Positions 8,659-18,503 of a stretch of DNA of 64,000 nt are shown one piece after another (position 1 is the stretch's first letter; every line of letters starts with the position of its first letter). This DNA is from Bacteroidota bacterium (lineage in GTDB: Bacteria > Bacteroidota > Bacteroidia > Chitinophagales > Chitinophagaceae): positions 1 through 64,000 of the forward strand of contig JAUZNZ010000027.1 of the NCBI GenBank assembly GCA_030706735.1, read 5' to 3'. The notes under the pieces were generated by a model that did not search any database, was not told the DNA's origin, and worked only from the letters and a program-made list of their open reading frames with translations. Made by a program: the position numbers and the translations under genes.

Positions 8659-10605
8659 ATGAAAAAATCACCCGATAATGAGATGGGTAGCCCGCGGGGG
8701 CGAAAAAAAAGGATCGGGATCTGGCTGTATGCCGGCATCCTGACTCTTATGGCGGTCATTTTTTTCCTTAGTCCGATCAGCCGGCCCTTTGTCAGGGAGA
8801 CCAGCTGGAATGAATTCAAGGACAGCCTGCTGAACCGGAAGGCGGTGGAACGCCTGGAAATCGTCAATAATGAAAGCGTCAATGTATATCTCAAGCCCGG
8901 CCTCTCGTCGGACCCGGGCCCTCATTACCGGTTCCGGATCGGATCGGTGGAATCGTTTGAAAGAAGGCTTGACGAAGCGGAAAAGAATTTTGCAGAGAAA
9001 GACAAGGCTGTAGTTACCTATACGACAAAAACGAATTGGCCCGGTTCTCTATTGGGCTGGATCCTTCCTTTGCTGTTCCTCTTCTTTGTCTGGCGCATGT
9101 TACTACGCAATCCGGGAGGAACCGGCGGCTCCTCGCCTTTCCATTTCAGCGACTCGACCGCGACGCTCATGGAAAAGGGGAACAAGAGTCCGGTAACCTT
9201 CCAGGATGTGGCCGGACTGCAGGAAGCCAAGGTAGAAGTCAAGGAGATCGTCGATTTCCTGAAGGCCCCGGAGGCCTACACAAAGCTTGGAGCAAAGATC
9301 CCCCGGGGGATCATTATCGTCGGACCGCCCGGGACGGGCAAGACGCTATTGGCAAAAGCCGTGGCCGGAGAAGCGCAGGTGCCGTTCTTTTCCCTTTCCG
9401 GCTCCGAATTCGTAGAAATGTTCGTCGGGGTAGGCGCTTCGCGTGTGCGCGACCTGTTCAGAAAGGCGAAGGAAAAGGCACCTTGCATCATATTCATCGA
9501 TGAAATAGACGCGGTGGGTCGATCACGAAGTGCAAATGCCTTCTATACCGGGGCCAATGATGAACGGGAAAGCACGTTGAACCAATTGCTCACCGAGATG
9601 GACGGGTTCAGCACCAATAGCGGCGTGATCGTGCTGGCCGCAACCAACCGCGCCGACATGCTCGATCCTGCGCTACTGCGCCCCGGACGGTTTGACCGGC
9701 ATATCTACCTGGAATTGCCCAATCTGTCGGAAAGGGAAGCAATCTTCCGGGTTCATATGAAGCCTTTGATATTAAAGGACTTTGACGAGGCCCGGACCCT
9801 TGCCGCGCAAACGCCCGGCTTTTCGGGAGCGGATATTGCCAATATATGCAATGAATCGGCCCTGATCGCCGCGAGAAAGAAACGGGATGCTGTGACCAGG
9901 CAGGATTTCACGGATGCGATCGACCGGATCGTGGCCGGCCTGGAAAAAAAGAGCAAGATCATCACCGACGCCGAAAAAAAGATCATTGCGCACCATGAGG
10001 CCGGCCATGCCATCGCAAGCTGGTACCTGAAGCATGTAGATCCTCTGGTCAAGGTATCCGTCATACCCAGGGGGAAGTCCCTCGGATCGGCCTGGTACCT
10101 GCCGGAAGAACGCCAACTGAAGACGTCCGCCGAATTTAACGATATGATCTGTGCGAGTCTGGGAGGGCGGGCAGCCGAGGAGATCATGTTCGGGGACGTC
10201 TCATCGGGCGCGTTGGACGACCTGGAAAAGGCAACCCGGGACGCCTATATGATGGTAGCCTATTATGGCTTCGACCCCCGGTTGGGACCTATCAGTTTTT
10301 ACGATTCGAGCGGAAGGATGAACGGCAGTTTTCAAAAACCTTACAGCGAAAGCACCGGGCAATTGATCGACGAGCAGGTGCGCAAGCTGATCGGAGCGGC
10401 GTATGAGCGCACCAAGGAGCTACTGATACGGCACAAGCCGCAGCTGATGGCCCTCGCTGGGCTCCTGTTACGAAAAGAAATGGTCTTCAAGGCAGACCTC
10501 GAAGCCCTATTGGGCGAACGGGGAGAGGAGAAGGGTCAGGAGGCCGGCCGGCTTATTGCTCCGGTTAACGTATTCGGCTTTGATCACCTTGAACCGGATC
10601 ACTAG
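8659..10605 (+). CDS. ftsH: ATP-dependent zinc metalloprotease FtsH
   Basis: Walker [14 protein letters not shown], Walker [17 protein letters not shown] zinc motif; N-terminal TM segments. Confidence 0.95.
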   Translation: MKKSPDNEMGSPRGRKKRIGIWLYAGILTLMAVIFFLSPISRPFVRETSWNEFKDSLLNRKAVERLEIVNNESVNVYLKPGLSSDPGPHYRFRIGSVESFERRLDEAEKNFAEKDKAVVTYTTKTNWPGSLLGWILPLLFLFFVWRMLLRNPGGTGGSSPFHFSDSTATLMEKGNKSPVTFQDVAGLQEAKVEVKEIVDFLKAPEAYTKLGAKIPRGIIIVGPPGTGKTLLAKAVAGEAQVPFFSLSGSEFVEMFVGVGASRVRDLFRKAKEKAPCIIFIDEIDAVGRSRSANAFYTGANDERESTLNQLLTEMDGFSTNSGVIVLAATNRADMLDPALLRPGRFDRHIYLELPNLSEREAIFRVHMKPLILKDFDEARTLAAQTPGFSGADIANICNESALIAARKKRDAVTRQDFTDAIDRIVAGLEKKSKIITDAEKKIIAHHEAGHAIASWYLKHVDPLVKVSVIPRGKSLGSAWYLPEERQLKTSAEFNDMICASLGGRAAEEIMFGDVSSGALDDLEKATRDAYMMVAYYGFDPRLGPISFYDSSGRMNGSFQKPYSESTGQLIDEQVRKLIGAAYERTKELLIRHKPQLMALAGLLLRKEMVFKADLEALLGERGEEKGQEAGRLIAPVNVFGFDHLEPDH

Positions 10606-10977
10606 ATCCCCATTCCTACCAGTGACCGGGATATAGGTCGACCCAATACCCCTGCACTCATTGCCATCCAGAATGATCGTCGCGTCTCCATCCGCGACAA
10701 TATAGTAGTCGAAATACTTCCTGTAGAACTGCAATTGAGCAGGGAAGGTCCGATCCAATCCATTCAGATCCTCATAAGGCGCCCTGGCAGTAAACCAGAC
10801 CAGCCCGGTATCGATCCCCGCGATCTTTATGATGGACGTAGGAAGCCTCAGGATCGACCTGCTCTCGTTGGAAAAGATCGCCGTACCCAGCCTCTCCATT
10901 CCACGGGTAATAAAATTGATGTCTTTGTCGCCGAACATGGTGAATGAGTTGACCCTCGCTTTGTCAAAGTGAGCCAA
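10507..10977 (-). CDS. hypothetical protein
   Basis: 156-aa ORF, convergent and overlapping the 3' end of ftsH by 99 bp; plausible composition, no recognised domain. Confidence 0.55.
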   Translation of the reverse strand: MAHFDKARVNSFTMFGDKDINFITRGMERLGTAIFSNESRSILRLPTSIIKIAGIDTGLVWFTARAPYEDLNGLDRTFPAQLQFYRKYFDYYIVADGDATIILDGNECRGIGSTYIPVTGRNGDLVIRFKVIKAEYVNRSNKPAGLLTLLLSPFAQ

Positions 10978-11026
10978 TCGGACCGTAAAATCCGATGATC
11001 CACCTCAAAACGGTCCCTGATACTCA

Positions 11027-11620
11027 TCAGCGCGTGCGGTCCTTCCTGTTCCTTTTTGTCTTCAGCACCCAGAAAAGCCCCTTTACATTCTCCTTCCATT
11101 CGGGTAAGAGGAGTACAAGCGCAGTCTCTTCGGTCAAATCGAGAATGGTGACGGAAGCGGCGAGGTAAAAAAGGAAGTACAACGGATGAGGGAGAAAGAA
11201 AAGAAGGAGAAGGAAAACGCCCTGGAGAACCGCCGCTATTTTGGCCAACCAGGTATGGAATGCGCTCATTTTACGATATCGGATCAGGGCGAGGGAGACT
11301 TGCAGGATGAAAAAAAAGGTCATGACGAGGATCAGCGGGAGCTGATCCCTGATAAAATCCAGCTTGAACACGAAAATGCCGATAATGCCCGCCAGGACGG
11401 TCAGGTCATCGCCGACCGAATCCAGGACCGCGCCGCGCTTGCTGACCACTTTATAGCGGCGGGCAAGGTAACCGTCCACCGCGTCCGTAAAGAAACTCAG
11501 TGCCAGGAACCATTTAAAGAGATCGAGGTTATGGCTGAATGCCAGGTAGATGACCAGGGGGGCCGCCAGGATCCGCCAGATCGTGATGCCATTGACGAAG
11601 TAAGAAATCCGGGAGTGCAT
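11027..11620 (-). CDS. CDP-alcohol phosphatidyltransferase
   Basis: SFFTDAVDGYLARRYKVVSKRGAVLDSVGDDLTVLAG (DGxxARR..G..LDSxxD). Start placed at MHSRISYF because the longer ORF start overlaps the predicted promoter. Confidence 0.85.
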   Translation of the reverse strand: MHSRISYFVNGITIWRILAAPLVIYLAFSHNLDLFKWFLALSFFTDAVDGYLARRYKVVSKRGAVLDSVGDDLTVLAGIIGIFVFKLDFIRDQLPLILVMTFFFILQVSLALIRYRKMSAFHTWLAKIAAVLQGVFLLLLFFLPHPLYFLFYLAASVTILDLTEETALVLLLPEWKENVKGLFWVLKTKRNRKDRTR

Positions 11621-11701
11621 TGGATATTCAACGTTAAAAAAACAAGGGGCAAAATAGACATAATGCCCCGTTATAATCCAATATCCTATGAAAAACCTAA
11701 A

Positions 11702-11841
11702 CAAATATACGGCGGGTTCGCGATGGCCCAATTGACTATGAGCAGTTTATCCCCTGATTGTGGTCTATGGCGGGCATGACCAGCTTCATACCGGCGATTG
11801 ATCGACATCCGGTCACGGCGTCCCGCTGCATCCTATATTTG
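11702..11841. promoter_or_regulatory. Symmetric bidirectional promoter with four phased dyads
   Basis: TGACTATGAGCA 11733, TGATTGTGGTCT 11755, TGACCAGCTTCA 11777, TGATCGACATCC 11799 (all 22 bp apart); TATATTTG on both strands (11702-11709 minus, 11834-11841 plus), each at 33 bp. Confidence 0.85.
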
Positions 11842-11847
11842 ATCATT

Positions 11848-12147
11848 ATGCAAACCTTCGAATCTCATATTCAGGGCGATAAGCCCGTGGTGGTCGACTT
11901 CTTTGCGGAGTGGTGCGGCCCCTGCAAACTGATGACGCCTGTATTGAGGGAAGTAAAGGATAAGGTCGGGGACAGGGTGACCATCCTGAAACTCGACATT
12001 GACAAGAACCCTCAATATGCGCAGCAATATGGCATACAGGCCGTGCCCACCCTGGCGATCATCAGGAATGGCCATATCGTATGGCGCAAGAGCGGTCTTA
12101 CGCCCGCCCATGAGATCCTGGAGCATTTGAACCTCCTCATTCCCTGA
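11848..12147 (+). CDS. thioredoxin
   Basis: VVDFFAEWCGPCKLMTPVL, QAVPTLAIIRNG; start at MQTFESHI. Confidence 0.95.
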   Translation: MQTFESHIQGDKPVVVDFFAEWCGPCKLMTPVLREVKDKVGDRVTILKLDIDKNPQYAQQYGIQAVPTLAIIRNGHIVWRKSGLTPAHEILEHLNLLIP

Positions 12148-12159
12148 CAAAACAGATCC

Positions 12160-12591
12160 ATGGTCATCATCGTATTCGGCTTGCCGGGTTCGGGAAAATC
12201 GAGCTTCGCTTCGGGGCTGGCCCGCCGATTACATTGCCTGTATTCCGAAAGCGGTATTGCCAGGCGGGGGATTGATACTCAGGAGGCCATCAGGCGTAAG
12301 ATGGACATTGTGTTGTGCGGCGCCGGAGAGGGGGTAGCGGCCGGATGGATAAGAGAGGCCGGAGGGGCGAGAGGGGCCGGAGGGGAGATCGTATTCATCG
12401 AGATCAGAGCTGACGCCGGGCTCAGAGCCGGAGAGGCAAGCAAGCAACCAGGGGAGGCTACAAGCAAGCAAGCCAAAGAGGCCATGGACGATCCACACCT
12501 GGTATTATATTCCAGCGGTACCAATACAGAAATCCTGATCGATATCGCCTACGACCATTTGCATCTCAAGCATGGCCGGCGACTGGGGTAG
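12160..12591 (+). CDS. P-loop kinase-like (AAA_33) protein
   Basis: MVIIVFGLPGSGKSSFASGLARRL Walker A. Confidence 0.65.
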   Translation: MVIIVFGLPGSGKSSFASGLARRLHCLYSESGIARRGIDTQEAIRRKMDIVLCGAGEGVAAGWIREAGGARGAGGEIVFIEIRADAGLRAGEASKQPGEATSKQAKEAMDDPHLVLYSSGTNTEILIDIAYDHLHLKHGRRLG

Positions 12592-13711
12592 CCATGACGA
12601 CCGGGGTGGGCCCCTGTCCTTGTCCGCCCTCGCCCAGTTGCCGCAGCCTGTTCACGTGCGAGTGGAATGCCGCGCTAAAACTGGGTTTCAGATTATAGAC
12701 AAACCCGAACTCCTTTGCCGTCCGTTCGACAATCGGCGCGATCTCGCGATAATGGACGTGGCAGATATTTGGAAAGAGGTGGTGTTCGATCTGGAAGTTC
12801 AATCCGCCGATATACCAATTCAACAAGGCGTTGCCTCTGGCGAAATCGGACGTCGTCCTGAGCTCATGCACGGCCCATTCGGCTGCAATCACGCCATCCG
12901 CATCCGGCTTGAATTGCTTCGCGCCTTCCACCACATGCGCCATTTGAAAGACTGTGCTCAGTATGCATCCCGCGGTCCAATGCATGATAAAGAAGCCGAT
13001 CAGTACCTGCCACCAGGTAAATGGGGTCAGTATGACCGGCAGGCCGATGAACGCGAACAAATACCCCCCCTTCACCACCAGCATTTTAACATACTCCCAG
13101 GTGGGGTTGATATGATGCCGTTGGGTGATCCCCTCTTTGTTGTATAGGGCAAGCTGTTTGAAGTCGTTGGTCAGCTTCGATATGGTCATTAAGCCATAAA
13201 AGAAGAAGGCGTGAATGTGCTGGCGGCGGTGTATCTTTTTCCAGGGCGTGAATTCGGAAAGCCGTATGGGGCCTTTAGCCGCGATATCCTCGTCATACCC
13301 TTCAATGTTCGTATAGGCATGATGCATGAGATTATGCTGGACCTTCCAATTGAACACATTGCTGCCCAGGAGGTACATGGTGCCGCCCATGAGCTTGTTC
13401 AGGCCCGCGCTGGTCGAATAGGAACCGTGAACGGCGTCGTGCATGACGCACATGCCGATCCCCGCCATCCCAAACCCCATCAGCACCGACAGCGGAAGGG
13501 CGAGCCAAGGGCTCATCGGAACGGTAAGAATAAGAACAAAGGTACCCAGGTAAGCCAGCAGATTGGCTACCGTTTGGGTAACGAGGAAAAAATTCCCTTT
13601 GGTCGAGACTCCTGTCCGTTTAAAGTAATCATTGACGTTGGTGCGTACTGCGGCGGCAAACTCCTTTTGCCGGACATCATCGGAGACAAATTTGAGCTGT
13701 TTCATATCCAA
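12566..13711 (-). CDS. membrane fatty-acid desaturase / acyl-CoA desaturase
   Basis: His boxes HDAVHG, HNLMHH, QIEHHLFP. Confidence 0.95.
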   Translation of the reverse strand: MDMKQLKFVSDDVRQKEFAAAVRTNVNDYFKRTGVSTKGNFFLVTQTVANLLAYLGTFVLILTVPMSPWLALPLSVLMGFGMAGIGMCVMHDAVHGSYSTSAGLNKLMGGTMYLLGSNVFNWKVQHNLMHHAYTNIEGYDEDIAAKGPIRLSEFTPWKKIHRRQHIHAFFFYGLMTISKLTNDFKQLALYNKEGITQRHHINPTWEYVKMLVVKGGYLFAFIGLPVILTPFTWWQVLIGFFIMHWTAGCILSTVFQMAHVVEGAKQFKPDADGVIAAEWAVHELRTTSDFARGNALLNWYIGGLNFQIEHHLFPNICHVHYREIAPIVERTAKEFGFVYNLKPSFSAAFHSHVNRLRQLGEGGQGQGPTPVVMATPVAGHA

Positions 13712-13733
13712 GGATTTTCGATTTTGGATAGTA

Positions 13734-13798
13734 CAAATTTGGCACCCGGTGAAAAAATATTAAATGACCCCGGGCAGGGGAAGGGCTGATTTCGGTCA
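13734..13798 (-). promoter_or_regulatory. Phased dyads + -7-like box for desaturase
   Basis: TGACCCCGGGCA 13765, TGATTTCGGTCA 13787; CAAATTTG (13734-13741 minus) at 33 bp. Confidence 0.65.
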
Positions 13799-14635
13799 AG
13801 GGATGCCGTACAGATGAGGCAGGATCAGGACAGGTACCTGTACTCCGAAGACCACGGAACGGCTGATGCTCTTTACAAACCATTTGTCCAGCAGGGAGTG
13901 TTCCTGTGGGAGAAGCACCAGCATATCGATATGACGTTCGCCAATGAACTCATTCAGGGCAGACGGGACATCCTTCGACTCTATGCATTCGTACTGCGGG
14001 TCGAGCAGTTTGGTAGCCCGGCTCAGGTAAAAAGGCCGGTTCAACGACTCGAACATTTCATGATACCGGTTCTTTGCAATCCGGACGAGGAATAGCCTGG
14101 AGTGATAGGTCTTGCCGATCTCCAGCAGGAAATCCATCGCGCGGGTATCGGTATCCGGCGCGATATCCTTTTCGGTGGCCAGGGCGAGGTTCGGCAAGCC
14201 GGCGTATTTTGCCGTTTCGGGTATGACCATTAGCGGGATCGAGGTGCGTCTGGCCAGGGCCGTTACCGTGCTGCCAAGGAGCCGTTGCATTTTTACGCGG
14301 GGGGCCTTCATGCCGGCGATGATGAGCTCGGCTTGTTTAAGCCTTGCGATACCCAATATCATATTTGCTGCCGTCCCATCCCGGCAAATGGTTTCGATTT
14401 GAAATTCGTTGGCGGGGTTGATGGCCCGCGATTCGTCCTCCAATCTTTGCTGCACGAAATCCTTCATGTCTTCCGGGGTTTGTATGACCGGTGCGTCGCT
14501 CAGGGGAACCGGGACCTGCTGGTAGGCGGAAAAGAGGATCAGGCGGGCATGAAATGCTTTGGCCAATTCGGCGCCATAAAGGCAGGCATTATGTCCGGCC
14601 TTTGAGAAATCGGTGGCCACAAGGAATGTTCTCAT
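13796..14635 (-). CDS. universal stress protein (tandem Usp domains)
   Basis: MRTFLVATDFSKAGHNACLYGAELAKAFHARLILFSAY..., GSTVTALARRTSIPLMVIPE. Confidence 0.9.
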   Translation of the reverse strand: MRTFLVATDFSKAGHNACLYGAELAKAFHARLILFSAYQQVPVPLSDAPVIQTPEDMKDFVQQRLEDESRAINPANEFQIETICRDGTAANMILGIARLKQAELIIAGMKAPRVKMQRLLGSTVTALARRTSIPLMVIPETAKYAGLPNLALATEKDIAPDTDTRAMDFLLEIGKTYHSRLFLVRIAKNRYHEMFESLNRPFYLSRATKLLDPQYECIESKDVPSALNEFIGERHIDMLVLLPQEHSLLDKWFVKSISRSVVFGVQVPVLILPHLYGIP

Positions 14636-14683
14636 CTGTTTACGTTATTATGCACTATTGGATCCAAGAAACATTTGCAGGGA

Positions 14684-15523
14684 CTAATAGTGCGAAATGA
14701 AGATGGGCAGGGTCGTCGAACCCGCACCATCCGAAACAAACTCATTTTGAAAGAAAGAATCAAGCAATCCTCGTCCGTAGGCGCCCATGACCACGATGTC
14801 GCTCCGGCGTTCGACCAGCAAGTCGATGAAGGCATTTGCTGCGCCATCGCGCGGTATCAGCACCTGGACGTCCCGGAAATGATAGCCCAGCCAGTCTGTG
14901 AGGCTGAGCCTCTCCTCTTCCGATAATTCGCCGGATCCATTCAGGTACAGTACCTTTGCGCTGATGCCTTTCCATTGCGGAAACAAATAGCTGAATTGTT
15001 TGATCGCAAAGACGGAAGATTTGCTGCCATCGTAGCAGAAAACGACATTTTCAATGCCGAAAAATTTTTCGGGCGCAACCAGGACGGGACATTCGGCCTG
15101 CTTTAGTATTTCCCTGACGAAGGCCGTGGGCCGGCTTTCGGGCTGCCCGGAGAAATGGGTAGAGGCGTCGAGGACCAGAAGATCGGCAAAGCGCGTTTCG
15201 GCCGCGACTTCTGCGGCCGACGCGTTCTTTTCCAGGTGTACCATGGCGGGTACTCCTTCTTCTCTGGCCATGTCCCTGAACAGGGCGATATTATCCGCAC
15301 AAGCCTTTTCGTCCCCGGCCAACTCTTCCGGATCGATCAGGGGGAACTCCTCGAAATGCGTTATACCATCCGATTCCTCGATCACCAGGCATTGCTCCGG
15401 GGTGAGATTCCGCAGGAAGACCGCCGTGATCTTGGATTTGGTCAGCTTGGCGAGATAGCAGGCAAATTCAACGGCATGCTGGTCCATCCGCCGGCCATCG
15501 AGTGCAAGTAATATCTTTTCCAT
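14684..15523 (-). CDS. universal stress protein
   Basis: MEKILLALDGRRMDQHAVEFACYLAKLTKSKITAVFL...GAYGRGLLDSFF; start at MEKILL. Confidence 0.9.
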   Translation of the reverse strand: MEKILLALDGRRMDQHAVEFACYLAKLTKSKITAVFLRNLTPEQCLVIEESDGITHFEEFPLIDPEELAGDEKACADNIALFRDMAREEGVPAMVHLEKNASAAEVAAETRFADLLVLDASTHFSGQPESRPTAFVREILKQAECPVLVAPEKFFGIENVVFCYDGSKSSVFAIKQFSYLFPQWKGISAKVLYLNGSGELSEEERLSLTDWLGYHFRDVQVLIPRDGAANAFIDLLVERRSDIVVMGAYGRGLLDSFFQNEFVSDGAGSTTLPIFISHY

Positions 15524-15539
15524 ATATCCGTGTTTTTTA

Positions 15540-15604
15540 TAAAAGTAAACCCGGGGTGCAGTGAATCCGGTGATCCAGGTCAACCCGTGGGATGATCGTG
15601 ATCA
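15540..15604 (-). promoter_or_regulatory. Phased dyads + -7 box for the Usp pair
   Basis: TGATCCAGGTCA 15571, TGATCGTGATCA 15593; TACTTTTA (15540-15547 minus) at 33 bp. Confidence 0.85.
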
Positions 15605-17442
15605 CTATTAAATACATGGTTGATCTACAAGGGGAAGGGCCGCTGTTAATAAGGATGCTTTTGTGGATAAAAGTGCTTAGCTTTGGTGTATGTCGAAAGA
15701 GGAACGACCGGGACCAAAATTTACGGCATGCTCACATCCTATTCAAACAGTCTGCTTTGACCTTCAAGAAGACCTTCCTTGCGCTGTCCGGCGTGGTCTT
15801 CATCAGCATTCTTGTGTTGAGCGTGCTGACTTTTCAATATAATAAGGCCAATGAAAATACGTCCTTCTGGGTCCGCCACACGCTGACCGTCCTGGATCAA
15901 ACGGAGCAGCTCATTTCCATGGTCGAGCAAGATGGATCCAGCGGCCTTTCGCCCGATGCGCAATCCGGTATACAACGGTTAAAAGAGCTGACCGGAGATA
16001 ATCCGTTGCAGCAATCCCGGATTGACTCTTTGGCGTTCTTTTTCGGCCGGCTGGCGGAATCCCCCCAATATCTATCCCGCTCAAGGATCTTGCTGGACAA
16101 GATCCGCCAGGAAGAGAACGGACTATTGGCCGTACGGGAGGCGAGTAATTCCTCCAGCAGGCATTTGCTAAGAAATGCCGTGATGCTCTTGCTTGGATCT
16201 ACCTTCCTTCTTCTGGTCGCGCTCTTTGTCATCCTCCTTTATCATTTGAACCGGAGAAAGAAGGCTGAAAAAAGATTGGATGAAGCGGAAGAGCGATTGG
16301 GTGTGATCCTTCGAAATGTAAAGGACCATGCTATTTTCATGATCGATCCCGGGGGCCGGGTCATGAGCTGGAATAAGGGCGCCGAGGCTATCAAGGGATA
16401 TGCTGAACAGGAAGTGATCGGCAAACCTATTTCTATTTTTTATACGGAGGAAGGGAACCGGAATGGGGAACCTGCGCATAATTTGCGCAAGGCCGCTGAA
16501 GAGGGCCACTTCGAGACGGTGGGGTTGCGCAGGCGAAAAGACGGCTCGGAATTCTGGGCCGCGGTATATTTGACCGCCCTGTATGATGATGACGGAAAAT
16601 TGAAGGGTTTTGCCAAGATCACACGGGACATCACGGAACAAAAAAGGGCTGAGGACGAAATGACCAGGGGGCTATCGCGTGAAAAAGAGTTGAACGAGAT
16701 GAAGTCCCGCTTCGTCAGCCTGGCCTCCCATGAATTCAAAACGCCGTTAAGCGTCATTCTTTCATCCGCTTCACTAATAGAAAAATATCAGTTGCCGGGC
16801 ACGGAAGAAAGACGGAAGAGGCATGTGCAGCGGATCAAATCCAACGTGAGCAACCTCACCCAGATCCTGAATGACTTCCTGTCGATCGAAAAGCTGGAAG
16901 GGGGGTTGGTGAATAATGCGCCGGCCATGATGGACTTCCCCGATTTCGTCAGAGAGATCATACAGGACCTGCATGAGGCGTGCAAGGCGGGGCAAGAGAT
17001 AGACCTGCGGATCAGCGGTCGGCCTGAAAAGATCTTTGTGGATGCGCACCTGCTACGCAATGTCCTCATCAACCTGCTTTCCAATGCGATCAAATATTCT
17101 CCGGAAAACAGCGTCGTCCGATTCCATATCAGCTTTGAACCCAGGTGTCTGACCTTTACGGTCGCCGACGATGGCATTGGCATCCCGCTCGCCGACCAGG
17201 AACATTTGTTCGACCGGTATTTCCGGGCGAGCAATACCAGCGGCATTTCCGGAACCGGCCTGGGTTTGAGCATTGTGAAGAAGTACCTGGAGATACTCGG
17301 GGGCAGCATTTATATGAAGAGCGCTCCGGGTGAGGGTACCCACTTTACGGTTATTTTGCCTTTAGCAGAGCCGCCGGAAAAAGATCATCCGAGCCAGCAA
17401 CCGGCGCAGCAACCTTCGATGGAACCGCATTTCCGCCCATGA
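15592..17442 (+). CDS. PAS-domain sensor histidine kinase (start uncertain)
   Basis: CHASE3-like N-terminus, PAS SWNKGAEAIKGYAEQEVIGKPISIFYTEEGN, HisKA ASHEFKTPLSVILSS, HATPase GTGLGLSIVKKYLE. The listed ATG lies inside a regulatory dyad. Confidence 0.9.
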   Translation: MIVITIKYMVDLQGEGPLLIRMLLWIKVLSFGVCRKRNDRDQNLRHAHILFKQSALTFKKTFLALSGVVFISILVLSVLTFQYNKANENTSFWVRHTLTVLDQTEQLISMVEQDGSSGLSPDAQSGIQRLKELTGDNPLQQSRIDSLAFFFGRLAESPQYLSRSRILLDKIRQEENGLLAVREASNSSSRHLLRNAVMLLLGSTFLLLVALFVILLYHLNRRKKAEKRLDEAEERLGVILRNVKDHAIFMIDPGGRVMSWNKGAEAIKGYAEQEVIGKPISIFYTEEGNRNGEPAHNLRKAAEEGHFETVGLRRRKDGSEFWAAVYLTALYDDDGKLKGFAKITRDITEQKRAEDEMTRGLSREKELNEMKSRFVSLASHEFKTPLSVILSSASLIEKYQLPGTEERRKRHVQRIKSNVSNLTQILNDFLSIEKLEGGLVNNAPAMMDFPDFVREIIQDLHEACKAGQEIDLRISGRPEKIFVDAHLLRNVLINLLSNAIKYSPENSVVRFHISFEPRCLTFTVADDGIGIPLADQEHLFDRYFRASNTSGISGTGLGLSIVKKYLEILGGSIYMKSAPGEGTHFTVILPLAEPPEKDHPSQQPAQQPSMEPHFRP

Positions 17443-18391
17443 GCCGGTCGACGTCCGCGGGGTAACAAAGACTGGTGCCGGGATTGATGGTCGCCGCGGC
17501 TCCGCAGGCACAACCATATTCAACGGCGTCTTTCAACTCTCTACCCAACGACAGGCTCCAAACGATCCCTGCCACCATGCTATCCCCCGCGCCGACCGAA
17601 CTGATCGAACGAACGTAGGGCGCCGGAATGCGGACCGTCCTCCCTTTCGTGGCCAGCAACGCGCCGGCTGCGCCGAGAGACACCACCATGACCTCGCAAT
17701 GTCCCCCTTCGACCCATTGGCCGGCGAGGGAACCGATCTCGGTCTCCGTAAGGTCCTCCGGCGAGCGCGGCCGGTCCGGCGTGCCGGACCGGCCAGGCAT
17801 TTCCGACAGGGAGATCAATTCCCGGACACTGGGTTTGATCAGGTATACGCCTGCGGAAAGAGCGCAACGCAGGGCCTCTCCGGAACTATCCACGACCATC
17901 CTGATGCCTTTGCGGGCGCTCTGTGCGGCCAATTGCCTTAGCACGTCTGTCGAAAGGCCGGGAGGGAAACTGCCGCTGATCACCAGGAACTTCAGGTCCT
18001 CCTCCCGGTCGATGATCTCAGGCAGCCGGCTTACGGCCTTGTTGTCAATCGTCGGGCCGGGCATGATGAACCGGTATTGTTTCCCGCTTGAATTGTCCAT
18101 GACGGTCAGATCCTCTCTAACCGTCGCATCGGATTCCAGGACGAGGCACCGAATGCCTTCTGCCTGCAGCATTTGGGTCAATTGCCGGCCGTTGTCGCCA
18201 CTGGCCAGGTAGACTGCAGTGGGATCGCCGCCCAGCCTCCTGATGACGCGCGCTACGTTGATGCCGCCGCCTCCGGGCTGGCGGAATGGCGTCGAACAGC
18301 GCAATTTACTATCAGGCCGGATACCCGCGACGGTTGTATTCACGTCGATACAGGGATTGAACGTGATCGTTACGATAGAGGACATGTCCAC
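17351..18391 (-). CDS. pfkB: 1-phosphofructokinase-family (PfkB) hexose kinase
   Basis: TITFNPCIDVNTTVAGI, GGGGINVARVIRRLGG, VGAGDSMVAGIVWSL. Confidence 0.9.
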   Translation of the reverse strand: MDMSSIVTITFNPCIDVNTTVAGIRPDSKLRCSTPFRQPGGGGINVARVIRRLGGDPTAVYLASGDNGRQLTQMLQAEGIRCLVLESDATVREDLTVMDNSSGKQYRFIMPGPTIDNKAVSRLPEIIDREEDLKFLVISGSFPPGLSTDVLRQLAAQSARKGIRMVVDSSGEALRCALSAGVYLIKPSVRELISLSEMPGRSGTPDRPRSPEDLTETEIGSLAGQWVEGGHCEVMVVSLGAAGALLATKGRTVRIPAPYVRSISSVGAGDSMVAGIVWSLSLGRELKDAVEYGCACGAAATINPGTSLCYPADVDRLMGGNAVPSKVAAPVAGSDDLFPAALLKAK

Positions 18392-18432
18392 TTCATTTCA
18401 GGCAATTTACTCAGGCCCCGGGCGGCGTTGCA

Positions 18433-18498
18433 TGAAGTTTATCATTTGGCGGCTTGATCCGGGTCATGGAAGTGGATAGGTGTCCCGGTCTAATTTCG
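18433..18498 (+). promoter_or_regulatory. Phased dyads + -7-like box for the exporter operon
   Basis: TGAAGTTTATCA 18433, TGATCCGGGTCA 18455; TAATTTCG 18491-18498 at 34 bp. Confidence 0.65.
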
Positions 18499-18503
18499 TT
18501 GGC

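Noticed and set aside
15592-15594. ATG start of the 616-aa kinase ORF
   Set aside because: The codon lies inside the 15593 dyad; a downstream start is more likely but cannot be fixed from sequence alone.
18402-18409. -7 box for pfkB at 33 bp from the 18433 dyad
   Set aside because: TAAATTGC is too weak a match to TANNTTTG to claim a bidirectional promoter at this locus.
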